Assembly: GCA_031296915.1 (NCBI GenBank)
Contig: JAVDPC010000030.1
Span: 16,547-80,546, forward strand
Length of the DNA stretch: 64,000 nt
Origin: Cerasicoccus frondis
GTDB lineage: Bacteria; Verrucomicrobiota; Verrucomicrobiia; Opitutales; Cerasicoccaceae
Direction of reading: 5' to 3'
Both the position numbers and the translations under genes were made by a program. This document shows, piece after piece, positions 26,092 through 34,598 of this stretch; position 1 is the first letter of the stretch; each line of letters opens with the position of its first letter. Under the pieces are notes generated by a model. That model ran no database searches and was not told the origin of the DNA. It saw nothing but the letters and a program-made list of their open reading frames with translations.

Positions 26092-26216
26092 GAATTATGA
26101 ATTATGAATGCTGAATTATGAAAACCAGATAAACGAAATCGGATGAGACTTAGGTCAGTCTGCCTTTCACTTCATCAGTCTCCTTTCATCATTCAGCATT
26201 CATAATTCATAATTTC
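26092..26216. repeat. AT-rich inverted repeat (AATTATGAATTATGAATGC type)
   Basis: Arms of about 24 bp, left at 26092-26116 (GAATTATGAATTATGAATGC core) and right at 26193-26216, separated by 76 bp. Much more AT-rich than its surroundings. It lies between the Fpg-like and SulP genes. Confidence 0.6.
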
Positions 26217-26218
26217 AA

Positions 26219-26239
26219 AACTTTGCACTGCAAAGTTTA
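26219..26239 (-). terminator. possible terminator hairpin after the SulP gene
   Basis: Perfect 9-bp stem AAACTTTGC / GCAAAGTTT with a 3-nt loop, immediately after the SulP stop codon; TTTTG follows on the minus strand. The CTTTGC-nnn-GCAAAG core recurs in and near other genes in this window, so it may be a repeat rather than a dedicated terminator. Confidence 0.5.
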
Positions 26240-28258
26240 TTACTCTTCTCCGACCTTCTTGCGTTTGTTGGGGTTGACGTAGATTTTGATGTCCACTTCC
26301 TGGTCGCCGAGGATTTCCTGCGCGCGGCCAAGAGCCATGGCAGTGGAGAGCGTGGGGTTGGCGTGGTGATCCGGGAACACGTTTTTCGGGTTGAGCGTTT
26401 GCAGGATGCCGGAGTCGGTTAGCGTCTTCATGCATTCCTCGCGGCATTCGCTCAGAATTAAAATGCGGTCGCGCTCGTTCATGTAGCCCACCAACTCTTC
26501 GATGGCCATGGCGGATGTGGCGTCGAGGTGACGCGCGTTGCGCATTTTTAAAATAACGATTTTCAGGTTTTCACGCTCGGCGACGCGGCGCATTTGCTCG
26601 TCGAAAATTTCGGCGGCGCCAAAGAACAAATCGCCTTCCACGTGGACAATCGACACCTCGGCGTTCTTCGGCTTGTCGTCGTCATCCATTTGGGAGAGGC
26701 CCCCTTCGTCGTCGAAGCCGAACTCCGACAGCTCCGGCGTCGCCGCTTTGCGCAAAAAGAGAATAATGCTCAGGCCCGCGCCCAGGTAGATTGCGGTGTC
26801 GAGTGGGATCAGCAGGCCTGCGCCGCAGGTCGTGTAAAACACTGCGGCGTCGCTACGCGTGGCCTTGGTGACGATCTTGATGGCGTGCCGGTTGAAGAGC
26901 CCGACGCCGATGAAAATTACCAGCACAGCCAGCACGGATTGCGGGATATACATGATGAGCGGCCCGAGGACAAAGGCGCCGGCGGCGACCATGAGGCCGT
27001 TCATGAGGGAGGCCACGGGTGTGCGCCCGCCGCTGCTCCACGAGAGCTGCGAGCGCGTCAAGGAACCAGAGGCTGGCATGCCGCCAAAGAAACCACTGGC
27101 AATGTTGGCGGCGCCAATGGAGAGCATTTCCTGGTTGCCATCGAGCTTTTCGCCGGAGCGCGCCGCGAGACTTTTGCCAATGCTGGAGCCTTCGAGCACA
27201 CACAGCAGCGCAAGCGCAAGCGCGACATTGGCGAGCTGCGCGATGGAATCAAAATCGATTTTCGGAATCGTGATCGGCCAGTTGCTGGCGTCGATGGGCT
27301 GCAGCCAGCGAATGTCCGAGCCGGCCCAGATGCGCGTTTCTTCCGGGTGCAATTCATCCTCCCGCTTCTCGACGGGAAACTCATCCGAGCGGGGGGGGAT
27401 GGATTCCGGCGGTAAAATGTCTTCCGAAAGCTCTGCTTCGACGACCTGACTTTGCTGGGTCAGCATTTGCGCATGGCGCTCGAAATCGAAGTCGGGATTC
27501 AAGGTTTTGGTGGCCAGCACCGCGATGCCGGATACGACGATCATCGTGATGGCGACATTGGGCAGCGCCTTGAATTTCTTTTGCAGCAGCAGGAACAAGA
27601 CGGCGGTGATCACGCTGAGAATAGCGGACTCCACATGCAGCTCGGGCAGGTGCTTGATGGTGACGATCAGCTTTTCGAAAAAGGTGGTGGCGCGCTCTTT
27701 TTCGTCGGGCGTAAAGGTGATGCCGAGCGCGTTCTTGGCCTGCCCGACAATGATGAGCAGCGACGCCGCCGTGATGTAGCCCGTGACGACCGTTCTTGAA
27801 ATATACTGGATGACGTTGGCCACGCGCAAATAGGCGCCGACGACCATGAAGCCGCCAATCATCAGCAGGAGCAGGGGCAACATCGCGGCGCGGGCTTCCT
27901 CGTTGATGATCGACAGCGCCGCCATCGCCGAGGCAAAAGTGACCGAGGTGGCGTTCGTCGGGCCCAGCGTAATGAAGCGTGAGCCGGCGAAAAACGAGGC
28001 CACAATCGCCGCCACCGCCGAGCCGTAAATGCCATACTGAATCGGCAGTCCGGCAATGAGCGCATAGGCCATGCCCTGTGGAAAGGCGAGGAGCGCAACG
28101 TTGAGCCCAGCCCGGAAATCCGCCCCGGCAATGGCCGCATTATAATGACGGACATGGTGGCGCAGCGGGAAAAAATCCAATTGGTTGGCTTGCTTCAGCC
28201 AGCGCAGTGTCGATTTCAGGCGTTCAACGTTCAAGCCTTTAACCAAAAGCGAAATCAA
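26240..28258 (-). CDS. SulP-family anion transporter with STAS domain
   Basis: 672-aa SLC26/SulP permease for sulfate, bicarbonate or a related anion. The membrane domain begins near residue 45 (ADFRAGLNVALLAFPQGMAY, LPIQYGIYGSAVAAIVASFF, the family's GSRFITLGPTNATS) and runs to ~530, interrupted at ~255-330 by a long acidic hydrophilic insert (ESIPPRSDEFPVEKREDELH) that is unusual. The C-terminal STAS domain (~540-650) has NLKIVILKMRNARHLDATSA. Energetic coupling and substrate cannot be told from sequence; the neighbouring sulfatase makes sulfate a reasonable but unproven guess. Confidence 0.92.
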   Translation of the reverse strand: MISLLVKGLNVERLKSTLRWLKQANQLDFFPLRHHVRHYNAAIAGADFRAGLNVALLAFPQGMAYALIAGLPIQYGIYGSAVAAIVASFFAGSRFITLGPTNATSVTFASAMAALSIINEEARAAMLPLLLLMIGGFMVVGAYLRVANVIQYISRTVVTGYITAASLLIIVGQAKNALGITFTPDEKERATTFFEKLIVTIKHLPELHVESAILSVITAVLFLLLQKKFKALPNVAITMIVVSGIAVLATKTLNPDFDFERHAQMLTQQSQVVEAELSEDILPPESIPPRSDEFPVEKREDELHPEETRIWAGSDIRWLQPIDASNWPITIPKIDFDSIAQLANVALALALLCVLEGSSIGKSLAARSGEKLDGNQEMLSIGAANIASGFFGGMPASGSLTRSQLSWSSGGRTPVASLMNGLMVAAGAFVLGPLIMYIPQSVLAVLVIFIGVGLFNRHAIKIVTKATRSDAAVFYTTCGAGLLIPLDTAIYLGAGLSIILFLRKAATPELSEFGFDDEGGLSQMDDDDKPKNAEVSIVHVEGDLFFGAAEIFDEQMRRVAERENLKIVILKMRNARHLDATSAMAIEELVGYMNERDRILILSECREECMKTLTDSGILQTLNPKNVFPDHHANPTLSTAMALGRAQEILGDQEVDIKIYVNPNKRKKVGEE

Positions 28259-28329
28259 TCCAGTGGAAAGTCTTTTTTGGGGATTAGTTGGGAGTTGCGA
28301 ATTGTGAGTGGGCGCCCTTCGGTAGGTTC

Positions 28330-28641
28330 ATGAACAATCGCTCCGACATTTTTAAAGAGAAAGTCGCCAAGGATCCGAACAACAGCTTGTTTCGCTACAG
28401 CTTGGCGCAGGCGCTCTTCGACGAAAAGCAATATGCCGATGCGCAGGAGCATCTGCAGTTCTGCGTCAGCAGTCGCGAAGACTGGATGATGCCGCGCATT
28501 TTGCTGGGGAAGAGCTTACTGGAAACCGGCGATGTCGAGGCCGCCAAGCCGATCCTGGCCGATGCGCTTCAACTTGCCGTAGACCAAGATCACGACGATC
28601 CTGCGGCTGAATTGCGCGAGATTCTGGCCGACCTCGACTAG
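28330..28641 (+). CDS. small TPR-like protein
   Basis: 103-aa soluble protein with roughly two tetratricopeptide-like helical repeats (NNSLFRYSLAQALFDEKQYA; PRILLGKSLLETGDVEAAKP). It probably mediates a protein contact. ATG 28330 is chosen because it starts the TPR-like helix; the longer frame from 28288 reads through sequence that is not protein-like. Upstream of and in the same direction as the glycosyltransferase gene (21 bp gap), so probably co-transcribed. Confidence 0.75.
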   Translation: MNNRSDIFKEKVAKDPNNSLFRYSLAQALFDEKQYADAQEHLQFCVSSREDWMMPRILLGKSLLETGDVEAAKPILADALQLAVDQDHDDPAAELREILADLD

Positions 28642-28662
28642 CAGTTCCCTGATCTATCCACT

Positions 28663-29916
28663 ATGCGCGTGGTCATCACCAGTCACGGTTCGACAGGGGA
28701 CATGGTGCCCATGGTGGCGCTGGGCCGTGCGTTGATTGACGCCGGGCACCGGGTGGTGTTTGTGGCGCCGGTTTTGTTTCAGCCATTGATCGAGGGAGCG
28801 GGCGTGCCGTTTCACGAAACGCCGCCAGACTGGTCGACCGAGGATGGCCGGGACGCGATGAAACAGCTGTCGCGCATCAAGTCGCCGATGAATCAGCTCA
28901 AGCGCATTTACGAGTTTGGTCTGGGCGACTATGAGGAATATTTTTCGATCCTGGAAACGCTGACGGCGGACGCGGACCTGCTGCTGTCGTCGTATTTGTA
29001 TCCCTGCCTGGAGGCGCTGGCGGAGAAGCAAGGCGCGCAGTTTGCCGTGGCGACCTTTGCGCACAACGCCGTGCCCACGGCAACGCAGGCGCCGCTGCCG
29101 TATTTGGATTTCCCCTGGCTGCCGGGCGCCCTCGGGCGCGCCTGGCGTGGGCTTTGGTGGGCGATTGCCGACAACGCCGTGCGCATCAGCCTCAATCGCG
29201 TAATTGGCGATGTGCTCAAGGCGCACCAGCTCTCGACGAACTGGAGCTTTTTTCGCCGCCCGGCGCCGCTGGCGTTGGTTACGGTTTCAGAGAAATTGTT
29301 TGCGCCCCAAACGGGCGATGTGGACCCGCGTTTTCTCTACGTGGGCTACTGCCGTTATCAGACGCCGCCCGACGAAGCGCTGGAAGCCGAACTGGACGCG
29401 TTTTGCGGCAATGAACCCGTACCGGTGTTGAATTTTGGCAGCGTTACCTGGGACGGCGCGACGGATCAGTTTGCTGAGCTCTTACAGCGTTGGCCGAAGG
29501 GCAAAAAGCTGATTGTGCAAAGCGGTTGGGCGGGCTTTGCCCAACTGCCCGGCGCCGAGCGAAGCGACATCAAACTGATCGGCCACGCCAATCACGACCG
29601 CTTGTTTGCGCGGGCTTCAGCGGTGATCCACCATGGCGGCGCCGGGACGACGGCTTCTGCGCTGCATGCGGGCGCGCCGCAGATCATCATCCCGCATATT
29701 GCGGATCAATTTTTCTGGGCCAGCGAATGTCAACGCCTTGGCGTGGCGATGATCGGCCGGAAAAAGCAGTGGCCCAGCGAGTTGGCGCAGTGGGTGAATA
29801 CGGTGGAAGGCAACCCGGCTTTTGCTGCGAAAGCTCAAGAAACAGCAGCTAGTTTAAAGCAGGAAAATGGGCCAGTGCGCGCGGTGAAAGAATTGGAAGC
29901 ATACGTCGGGGAGTAG
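28663..29916 (+). CDS. glycosyltransferase, GT1/GT28 (UGT-like) family
   Basis: 417 aa. N-terminal Rossmann start MRVVITSHGSTGDMVPMVAL and the C-terminal nucleotide-sugar site HHGGAGTTASALHAG followed by PQIIIPHIADQFFWA are typical of UDP-glycosyltransferases acting on lipids or small hydrophobic acceptors (sterol glucosyltransferase/YjiC type). Soluble, probably membrane-associated; both halves intact. The acceptor is unknown. Possible glycolipid or carotenoid glycosylation, but no pathway neighbours support a choice. Confidence 0.88.
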   Translation: MRVVITSHGSTGDMVPMVALGRALIDAGHRVVFVAPVLFQPLIEGAGVPFHETPPDWSTEDGRDAMKQLSRIKSPMNQLKRIYEFGLGDYEEYFSILETLTADADLLLSSYLYPCLEALAEKQGAQFAVATFAHNAVPTATQAPLPYLDFPWLPGALGRAWRGLWWAIADNAVRISLNRVIGDVLKAHQLSTNWSFFRRPAPLALVTVSEKLFAPQTGDVDPRFLYVGYCRYQTPPDEALEAELDAFCGNEPVPVLNFGSVTWDGATDQFAELLQRWPKGKKLIVQSGWAGFAQLPGAERSDIKLIGHANHDRLFARASAVIHHGGAGTTASALHAGAPQIIIPHIADQFFWASECQRLGVAMIGRKKQWPSELAQWVNTVEGNPAFAAKAQETAASLKQENGPVRAVKELEAYVGE

Positions 29917-29983
29917 CTTCCGTGTCACTGCGGTATAAATGGCAAAGCTAATAGGCATCACTCACTTGCCTAATAAATATTGC

Positions 29984-30012
29984 TTGCGCTGAACGTATTA
30001 AGCGCCGATAAA
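29984..30012 (+). promoter_or_regulatory. possible promoter of the symporter pair
   Basis: TTGCGC, 17 bp, GATAAA. A start about 7 bp downstream would fall at the GTG start codon (30020), giving a leaderless message. Weak -35; candidate only. Confidence 0.28.
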
Positions 30013-30019
30013 AGCGCGC

Positions 30020-30328
30020 GTGCCTCAAGACGCCCCTACGAAAGAAGCGCTCGTCAATCGCTATTGGCGCGCGAACCTAACCATCACGCTCGGCCTGCTG
30101 TTTATCTGGGCCTTTGTCAGCTTTGGCTGCGGCATTTTGTTTGCCGACGTGCTGGACGACATTCACCTGTTCGGCACGGGCTATCCGCTCGGGTTCTGGT
30201 TTGCGCAGCAGGGGTCGATCATCGTCTTTGTTTTCCTGATCCTCATCTACGCCATCGCGATGAACGCGCTCGACCGCAAGCACAAGCGCGAGATGGACGA
30301 GTTTAAGGCGAAGGGAGGCCAGGCGTGA
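30020..30328 (+). CDS. DUF4212 small subunit of Na+/solute symporter
   Basis: 102 aa with two membrane segments (ITLGLLFIWAFVSFGCGILF and SIIVFVFLILIYAIAMNAL) and the motif YPLGFWFAQQGS that marks the DUF4212 small partner proteins of ~600-residue solute:sodium symporters. GTG start. Its 3' end overlaps the GTG start of the large subunit by 4 bp, so the two are coupled and presumably form one transporter. Confidence 0.9.
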   Translation: MPQDAPTKEALVNRYWRANLTITLGLLFIWAFVSFGCGILFADVLDDIHLFGTGYPLGFWFAQQGSIIVFVFLILIYAIAMNALDRKHKREMDEFKAKGGQA

Positions 30329-32226
30329 GCGTTCAAGTTTGGACCTACATTTTCGTTGGCCTGAGTTTCTCGCTCTATCTGGGCATTGCCTGGTGGGCGC
30401 GCGTGGCCGACACCAAGGGCTTTTACATTGCCGGAGGCGGCGTGCCGGCGTCCGCTAATGGCATGGCGACGGCGGCCGACTGGATGTCTGCCGCGTCCTT
30501 TATTTCGATGGCGGGTCTGGTCTCGACCATGGGGTATTCCGGCGGCGTTTACTTGATGGGGTGGACCGGCGGTTACGTGCTTTTGGCGCTGCTCATCGCG
30601 CCGTATCTGCGCAAGTTTGGGCACTTTACGGTGCCGGATTTCGTGGGTGACCGCTTCGGCACGAGCTTTGCCAAAGGCAAGCCCGACACGATGATGGCGC
30701 GCATCCTTTCCAACCCCGCGCGCGTCGTGGCGGTGGTCTGCGCGCTGTTCGTGAGCTTTACTTATGTGGCCGGGCAAATGCGCGGCGTGGGCCTTGTGTT
30801 TAGCCGCTTCCTCGAAGTGGATATCAACATCGGCGTGGTGATCGGCATGATCATCGTCTTCGTCTATTCGACCCTCGGCGGTATGAAGGGCATCACGTGG
30901 ACGCAGGTGGCGCAGTTCTGGGTGCTGATAACGGCCTTCCTCGTGCCGACGATTGCGATCTCGCTCAAGCTGACCGGTGAAATGGTGCCGCAGATCGGCC
31001 TCGGCTCCGAGCTCATTGACGGCGGTATGATGCTGCTCGATCGCCTCGACGGCCTGCACAAGGAGCTCGGCTTTAGCAGCTACACTGAGCCTTTCCAGGG
31101 GAAGTGGGACAAGGCGAACGTCTTCATGGTCGCCCTCGTTCTGATGGCCGGCACCGCTGGTCTGCCGCACGTGATCGTGCGCTTCTACACGGTGAAGTCG
31201 CCGGCGGCGGCTCGATGGAGCGGCTTCTGGGCGCTGCTTTTTATCTCGGGCCTCTACCTGAGCGCACCAGCGCTGGCTGGCTTTGCGCGCTTTTACATGA
31301 TCAATACGCTCAACGGCGCGACCGAGCAGGACATCCCCAAGTGGTTTACTAACTGGGAGGAAACCGGCTTGATTCTCTGGGTGGACGACGGCGACGGCAA
31401 ACTCCACTTTTCCAACAAGGACGACAACGAAATCTTCCGCCAAGGGCCGACGCTCAGCGACAGCGAGCTGCTCCACATCATCAAGGATCACCAGCTCTAC
31501 ATCGACACCAAGGACTCCGCCGATCCCCGTGGCGAGGACGGCCGCGCCATCCTGCGCGACATGGGCTTGAGCGGTCCGGACAAGGACATCATCGTGCTCG
31601 CCACGCCCGAGATGGCCGAGTTGTCCAACTGGATCATTGCGTTCATTGCGGCCGGTGGTTTGGCGGCGGCGCTGTCCACGGCGAGTGGCCTGCTGCTGGT
31701 GATTTCCTCTTCCGTCGCGCACGACTTGTATTATCGCATCATCAACCCCGTGGCGTCGGAGAAGCAACGCCTCCTCGTGGGCCGTGGCTTCATCGGCCTG
31801 GCCGTGGTGATCGCGGGCATCTTCGGCATCTACCCGCCCGGCTTTGTGGGCGAGGTGGTGGCCTTTGCGTTTGGTCTGGCCTCGGCGAGCTTCTTCCCGG
31901 TCATCCTGCTGGGCATCTTTAACCGCCGCGTCAGCACGACGCCTGCGGTGTTCGGTATGATCGCGGGCATGGGCTTCACGATGTTCTACATCATCGCGGT
32001 GAAATACTTCGGCATGGCGCAGTGGACCTTCTGGGGCCTGAGCGAGCCCGGCATCCAACCGGCGGCCATCGGCGCCATCGGCATGGTGATCAACTTCGTC
32101 GTCGCGATCGCGCTGTCGTTCGTCTGCGAAAAGCCCGGCCCGGAAATCCAGGCCCTGATCGACTCCGTCCGCGAACCCGAAGACGCCGAAGGCTCAATCA
32201 ACATCGAAGACGCCCCGGAGCATTAA
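30325..32226 (+). CDS. sodium:solute symporter large subunit (VC_2705-type SSS family)
   Basis: 633-aa SSS-family transporter with about 13 hydrophobic segments. Early motifs: SLYLGIAWWARVADTKGFYI, GGVPASANGMATAADWMSAA and GLVSTMGYSGGVYLMGWTGG. A hydrophilic extracellular insert (~335-430, rich in Asp/Lys) splits the core, as in the VC_2705 subfamily that pairs with DUF4212 proteins. These usually carry acetate or other small organic acids, but the substrate is unproven. GTG start overlapping the small subunit. The gene-free stretch downstream borders the reverse transcriptase segment. Confidence 0.93.
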   Translation: MSVQVWTYIFVGLSFSLYLGIAWWARVADTKGFYIAGGGVPASANGMATAADWMSAASFISMAGLVSTMGYSGGVYLMGWTGGYVLLALLIAPYLRKFGHFTVPDFVGDRFGTSFAKGKPDTMMARILSNPARVVAVVCALFVSFTYVAGQMRGVGLVFSRFLEVDINIGVVIGMIIVFVYSTLGGMKGITWTQVAQFWVLITAFLVPTIAISLKLTGEMVPQIGLGSELIDGGMMLLDRLDGLHKELGFSSYTEPFQGKWDKANVFMVALVLMAGTAGLPHVIVRFYTVKSPAAARWSGFWALLFISGLYLSAPALAGFARFYMINTLNGATEQDIPKWFTNWEETGLILWVDDGDGKLHFSNKDDNEIFRQGPTLSDSELLHIIKDHQLYIDTKDSADPRGEDGRAILRDMGLSGPDKDIIVLATPEMAELSNWIIAFIAAGGLAAALSTASGLLLVISSSVAHDLYYRIINPVASEKQRLLVGRGFIGLAVVIAGIFGIYPPGFVGEVVAFAFGLASASFFPVILLGIFNRRVSTTPAVFGMIAGMGFTMFYIIAVKYFGMAQWTFWGLSEPGIQPAAIGAIGMVINFVVAIALSFVCEKPGPEIQALIDSVREPEDAEGSINIEDAPEH

Positions 32227-32290
32227 TGCTCCGCCGGGCGGGCTTTGGCCACACCTCGCTACGAAGGCTCATCCGCACGACCCCATTTCC

Positions 32291-32327
32291 CGGAGGGCAA
32301 CACTCCGTTGTTGCCACCCTATGGAAC
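32291..32327 (+). repeat. left arm of inverted repeat bounding the RT segment
   Basis: Begins CGGAGGGCAACACTCCGTTG. It pairs with the reverse complement of 34530-34566 at 32 of 37 positions. Lies between the symporter stop and the RT stop codon. Also contains its own small hairpin (GGCAACA / TGTTGCC). Confidence 0.6.
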
Positions 32328-32366
32328 GGGGAATACTCAGGTGTGCCCACCGACTTGTTGTAATTT

Positions 32367-33998
32367 TCAATACGGGTCTGGCCTTTCATCAGGCTCAGCC
32401 ACGACAGTGGTCACAGGATGTGTGGCTAATGTCTGGTCATTCAATCGACTAAGTGCACTGCGGACCGGCTCGCATGATCTAGCGGAATGTTCATGAGCCC
32501 TTCTTCTTATTTCCTGAATCTCCATGTCTGACACTGACGCCATGTAAATCCCTATTAAATTTAACTCAAATGCTCGTGCTGAGAGAAAGGCTGGTAGCAG
32601 ATAAAGAATTGATTGCCGCTCTTCATCTTCAAGTTGATCAAAGAAACGAAACTGACGTTGGCCTCTCTTCTTTAAAAGATGGTGGAGGCATCTATACTTA
32701 GCGTAGTCACAGACGCTCTCGCTGGATAATAATTCTAGGATCTTTGATCTACAATGTTCCTGGGTGTCGGGAGAAACTCCTCGATATAGAGCAGTTTGAA
32801 CGAGTAACCATGTTGCATGCTTAGATGCACCTCTACCAATTTCAACAAAATCAGCTAGCATATTAACATGCCAAATAGCTCTATCTTCGAGCGAAAGGAC
32901 CGGATGACCATCAGCAGTATGTGAACTCATATATTTACAGAAATCCTTACCATCTTTCTTTCGGTCGATATCATCACCTTCGTTAAAGACTCTATCGAAT
33001 TCCTCGAATGGTGCATCAATCTCTTGGTCTAAGATCTGTAATCCTGCGTTCTCAACTTCGATCTCTATTGAAGCATCAACGAGATAGTTTGAGGATCTTA
33101 AATCATCCATCTCTGCTTCATTCTCTGCGATAGTGGTTTTTGACGAATTGAGATTTAGGCCAAGATTCAGCAAGCATTCTTGTAGAGACCTTAAATGTCC
33201 TAAAACTTCAACCCGTGAACTACCAAATATTCTGATGTCGTCTACGTAACGACCATAGGTGGCGCCAAGACTCGTCATAGCATCATCGACATCCTTCAGG
33301 TAGATATTTGCTAAATACCCCTCAACGCCATCGCCTATAGGTAATCCTTGGTGCAATTGGGATGGCTGAGCAATTTGACCTGTTGCCTGCGAATAATAAA
33401 TCACACGCGTCTTCAGTAATCGCATAAATAGTCGAATTATTTCAGTATCTCTGGGTATCGACAGATGCCTTTCTATCGCATCAACCAAATATTCGTGAGA
33501 AACAGAGTCATAAAATGCTGAAATGTCGGCTTTCACTAAGACATTGTGTTCGTCGCATTTCTCTTGCTGCCATTCGCAAAAACGTGGCCAGCCACCTGTC
33601 GCAAATTCTTCGGTAAAGCGAATGTTCTGGGCGTCTCCGGTTGCCCTGCGGTTGGCAAAGCACTCATCAAGAATCTCATATTCTACTTCCTCGGAAAATA
33701 GTATAGTGATGGCATACCTGACCACCAAATCCTTCAACGGTATGTATACCATCCTTCGGTCACATAAGTGATTCTTAGGAGGAAAGTAGGCAAATGCGGT
33801 TCTAGGTTGATAAGCTTCAACATTATCAAGTTCGCTTATTATTTCTGCTATTATGCTCTCTCTATTTGATATCGAGTATTCAATTTCTATAGGATCAAAG
33901 AAATGGTCTCCATTTTGCCTATCGAAAATTGCGTAGTCAAAAGCTGCAGACAAAATTTCCCTACTCCTCAGACGTCTTAATGCTGTTTGGTGGTCCAT
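32367..33998 (-). CDS. solitary reverse transcriptase (UG/Abi-like, defence-type candidate)
   Basis: 543 aa. RT motifs: YFPPKNHLCDRRMVYIPL (71-88), VKADISAFYDSVSHE (155-169, catalytic Asp158), QGLPIGDGVEGYLANIYL (217-234), GRYVDDIRIF (249-258, catalytic YVDD) and LNLNSSKTTI. No maturase X domain, HNH nuclease or integrase; instead a helical C-terminal region of ~240 residues (300-543). This layout fits the unclassified or defence-related bacterial RTs (UG/DRT, AbiA/AbiK-like) rather than group II introns, retrons or diversity-generating RTs, but the exact class cannot be named. The gene is clearly AT-richer than its neighbours, stands alone, and is bounded by an imperfect inverted repeat. No terminator or ribosome-binding site evident. 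Confidence 0.9.
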   Translation of the reverse strand: MDHQTALRRLRSREILSAAFDYAIFDRQNGDHFFDPIEIEYSISNRESIIAEIISELDNVEAYQPRTAFAYFPPKNHLCDRRMVYIPLKDLVVRYAITILFSEEVEYEILDECFANRRATGDAQNIRFTEEFATGGWPRFCEWQQEKCDEHNVLVKADISAFYDSVSHEYLVDAIERHLSIPRDTEIIRLFMRLLKTRVIYYSQATGQIAQPSQLHQGLPIGDGVEGYLANIYLKDVDDAMTSLGATYGRYVDDIRIFGSSRVEVLGHLRSLQECLLNLGLNLNSSKTTIAENEAEMDDLRSSNYLVDASIEIEVENAGLQILDQEIDAPFEEFDRVFNEGDDIDRKKDGKDFCKYMSSHTADGHPVLSLEDRAIWHVNMLADFVEIGRGASKHATWLLVQTALYRGVSPDTQEHCRSKILELLSSESVCDYAKYRCLHHLLKKRGQRQFRFFDQLEDEERQSILYLLPAFLSARAFELNLIGIYMASVSDMEIQEIRRRAHEHSARSCEPVRSALSRLNDQTLATHPVTTVVAEPDERPDPY

Positions 33999-34310
33999 GT
34001 TATTCTATTCAACAGTGTTATTGATCGCACCGTTTAACTTACGAACTGAGCAGATCTTCGGTGCTGATCTTCTATTCAAATTGGTCGAAGGTCATTTCTT
34101 CGTCAAGGTTGTAGGTTGATACAAGAAAATCTCAATTCACAAATTCCAATGATCCAATTCTTGTCTTTTCATTGGGTGATGGAACGCGGCGGAAGGATGA
34201 CCTTGCTGGGCAGGGACTCGCGAACCTTACTTGGAAGTTGGGGCAAAACACCGGTGTTTCGTGACGCAACACAGCTGGGCATTGAGAGCATAGCCCCTAC
34301 AGGCTTTGGA

Positions 34311-34397
34311 AGAAGCGTCGGCTACGCTTCCCGGGAGTGTCGGCGACACTTCGAGTGACAGTCGGCGACGCTTGGTCGCACAGTGGGCGATACTTGA
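34311..34397 (+). repeat. 22-bp-period tandem palindromic array, copy A
   Basis: Four units with the core GTCGGCGA (one copy each altered to GTCGGCTA and GTGGGCGA) at an exact 22-bp spacing. The first two units are themselves palindromes with different arms: AAGCGTCGGCTACGCTT and AGTGTCGGCGACACTT. 77 of 87 bases match copy B (44425-44511, opposite strand). Ends about 310 bp upstream of the RT start; the same end faces the downstream gene as in copy B. Confidence 0.82.
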
Positions 34398-34529
34398 AAG
34401 GCCCTGGGCGGCTCGTTTGAGCGCGCGGTTGCTGGGATTATCGTGTCAGAAAGCGGTCGGCGGGGCAAGCGAAGAGGGCGTGGATGTGCAGAAAAACGCA
34501 GTGACGGGTCCGGTGGGGATTGGCTGGCG

Positions 34530-34566
34530 GTTGCATGGGGTGGCGCCAACGGACTGTTGCCCTCCG
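34530..34566 (-). repeat. right arm of inverted repeat bounding the RT segment
   Basis: Reverse complement begins CGGAGGGCAACAGTCCGTTG; matches 32291-32327 at 32/37. Together the arms enclose about 2.2 kb containing only the RT gene and the 22-bp array. Confidence 0.6.
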
Positions 34567-34598
34567 CTGGAGGGGGATGGCCGCTAAACTGGGGTGTG

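Larger units (their letters stand above)
33999..34598. other. gene-free region upstream of the RT gene
   Basis: About 600 bp with no convincing gene. It would hold the RT promoter and any associated non-coding RNA. Seen: GCACCG/CGGTGC arms (34028-34033 and ~34060-34065) that could form a long-loop hairpin, a repeated GATCTTC, the 22-bp-period array at 34311-34397, and the right arm of the inverted repeat at 34530-34566. Short open frames here are not protein-like. Confidence 0.6.

Noticed and set aside
30247-32058. 603-codon frame antisense to the symporter gene
   Set aside because: Composition is Arg/His/Gln-rich low-complexity and mirrors the codon bias of the sense gene, which has clear SSS motifs and a coupled partner.
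34311-34397. CRISPR array
   Set aside because: Units are contiguous at 22 bp with no unique spacers and no cas genes nearby.
32367-34598. Diversity-generating retroelement or retron
   Set aside because: No template/variable repeat pair, no Avd-like gene, no variable protein, and no msr/msd-like hairpin pair were seen. The RT motif GLPIGDGVEG lacks the SQ of DGR enzymes.
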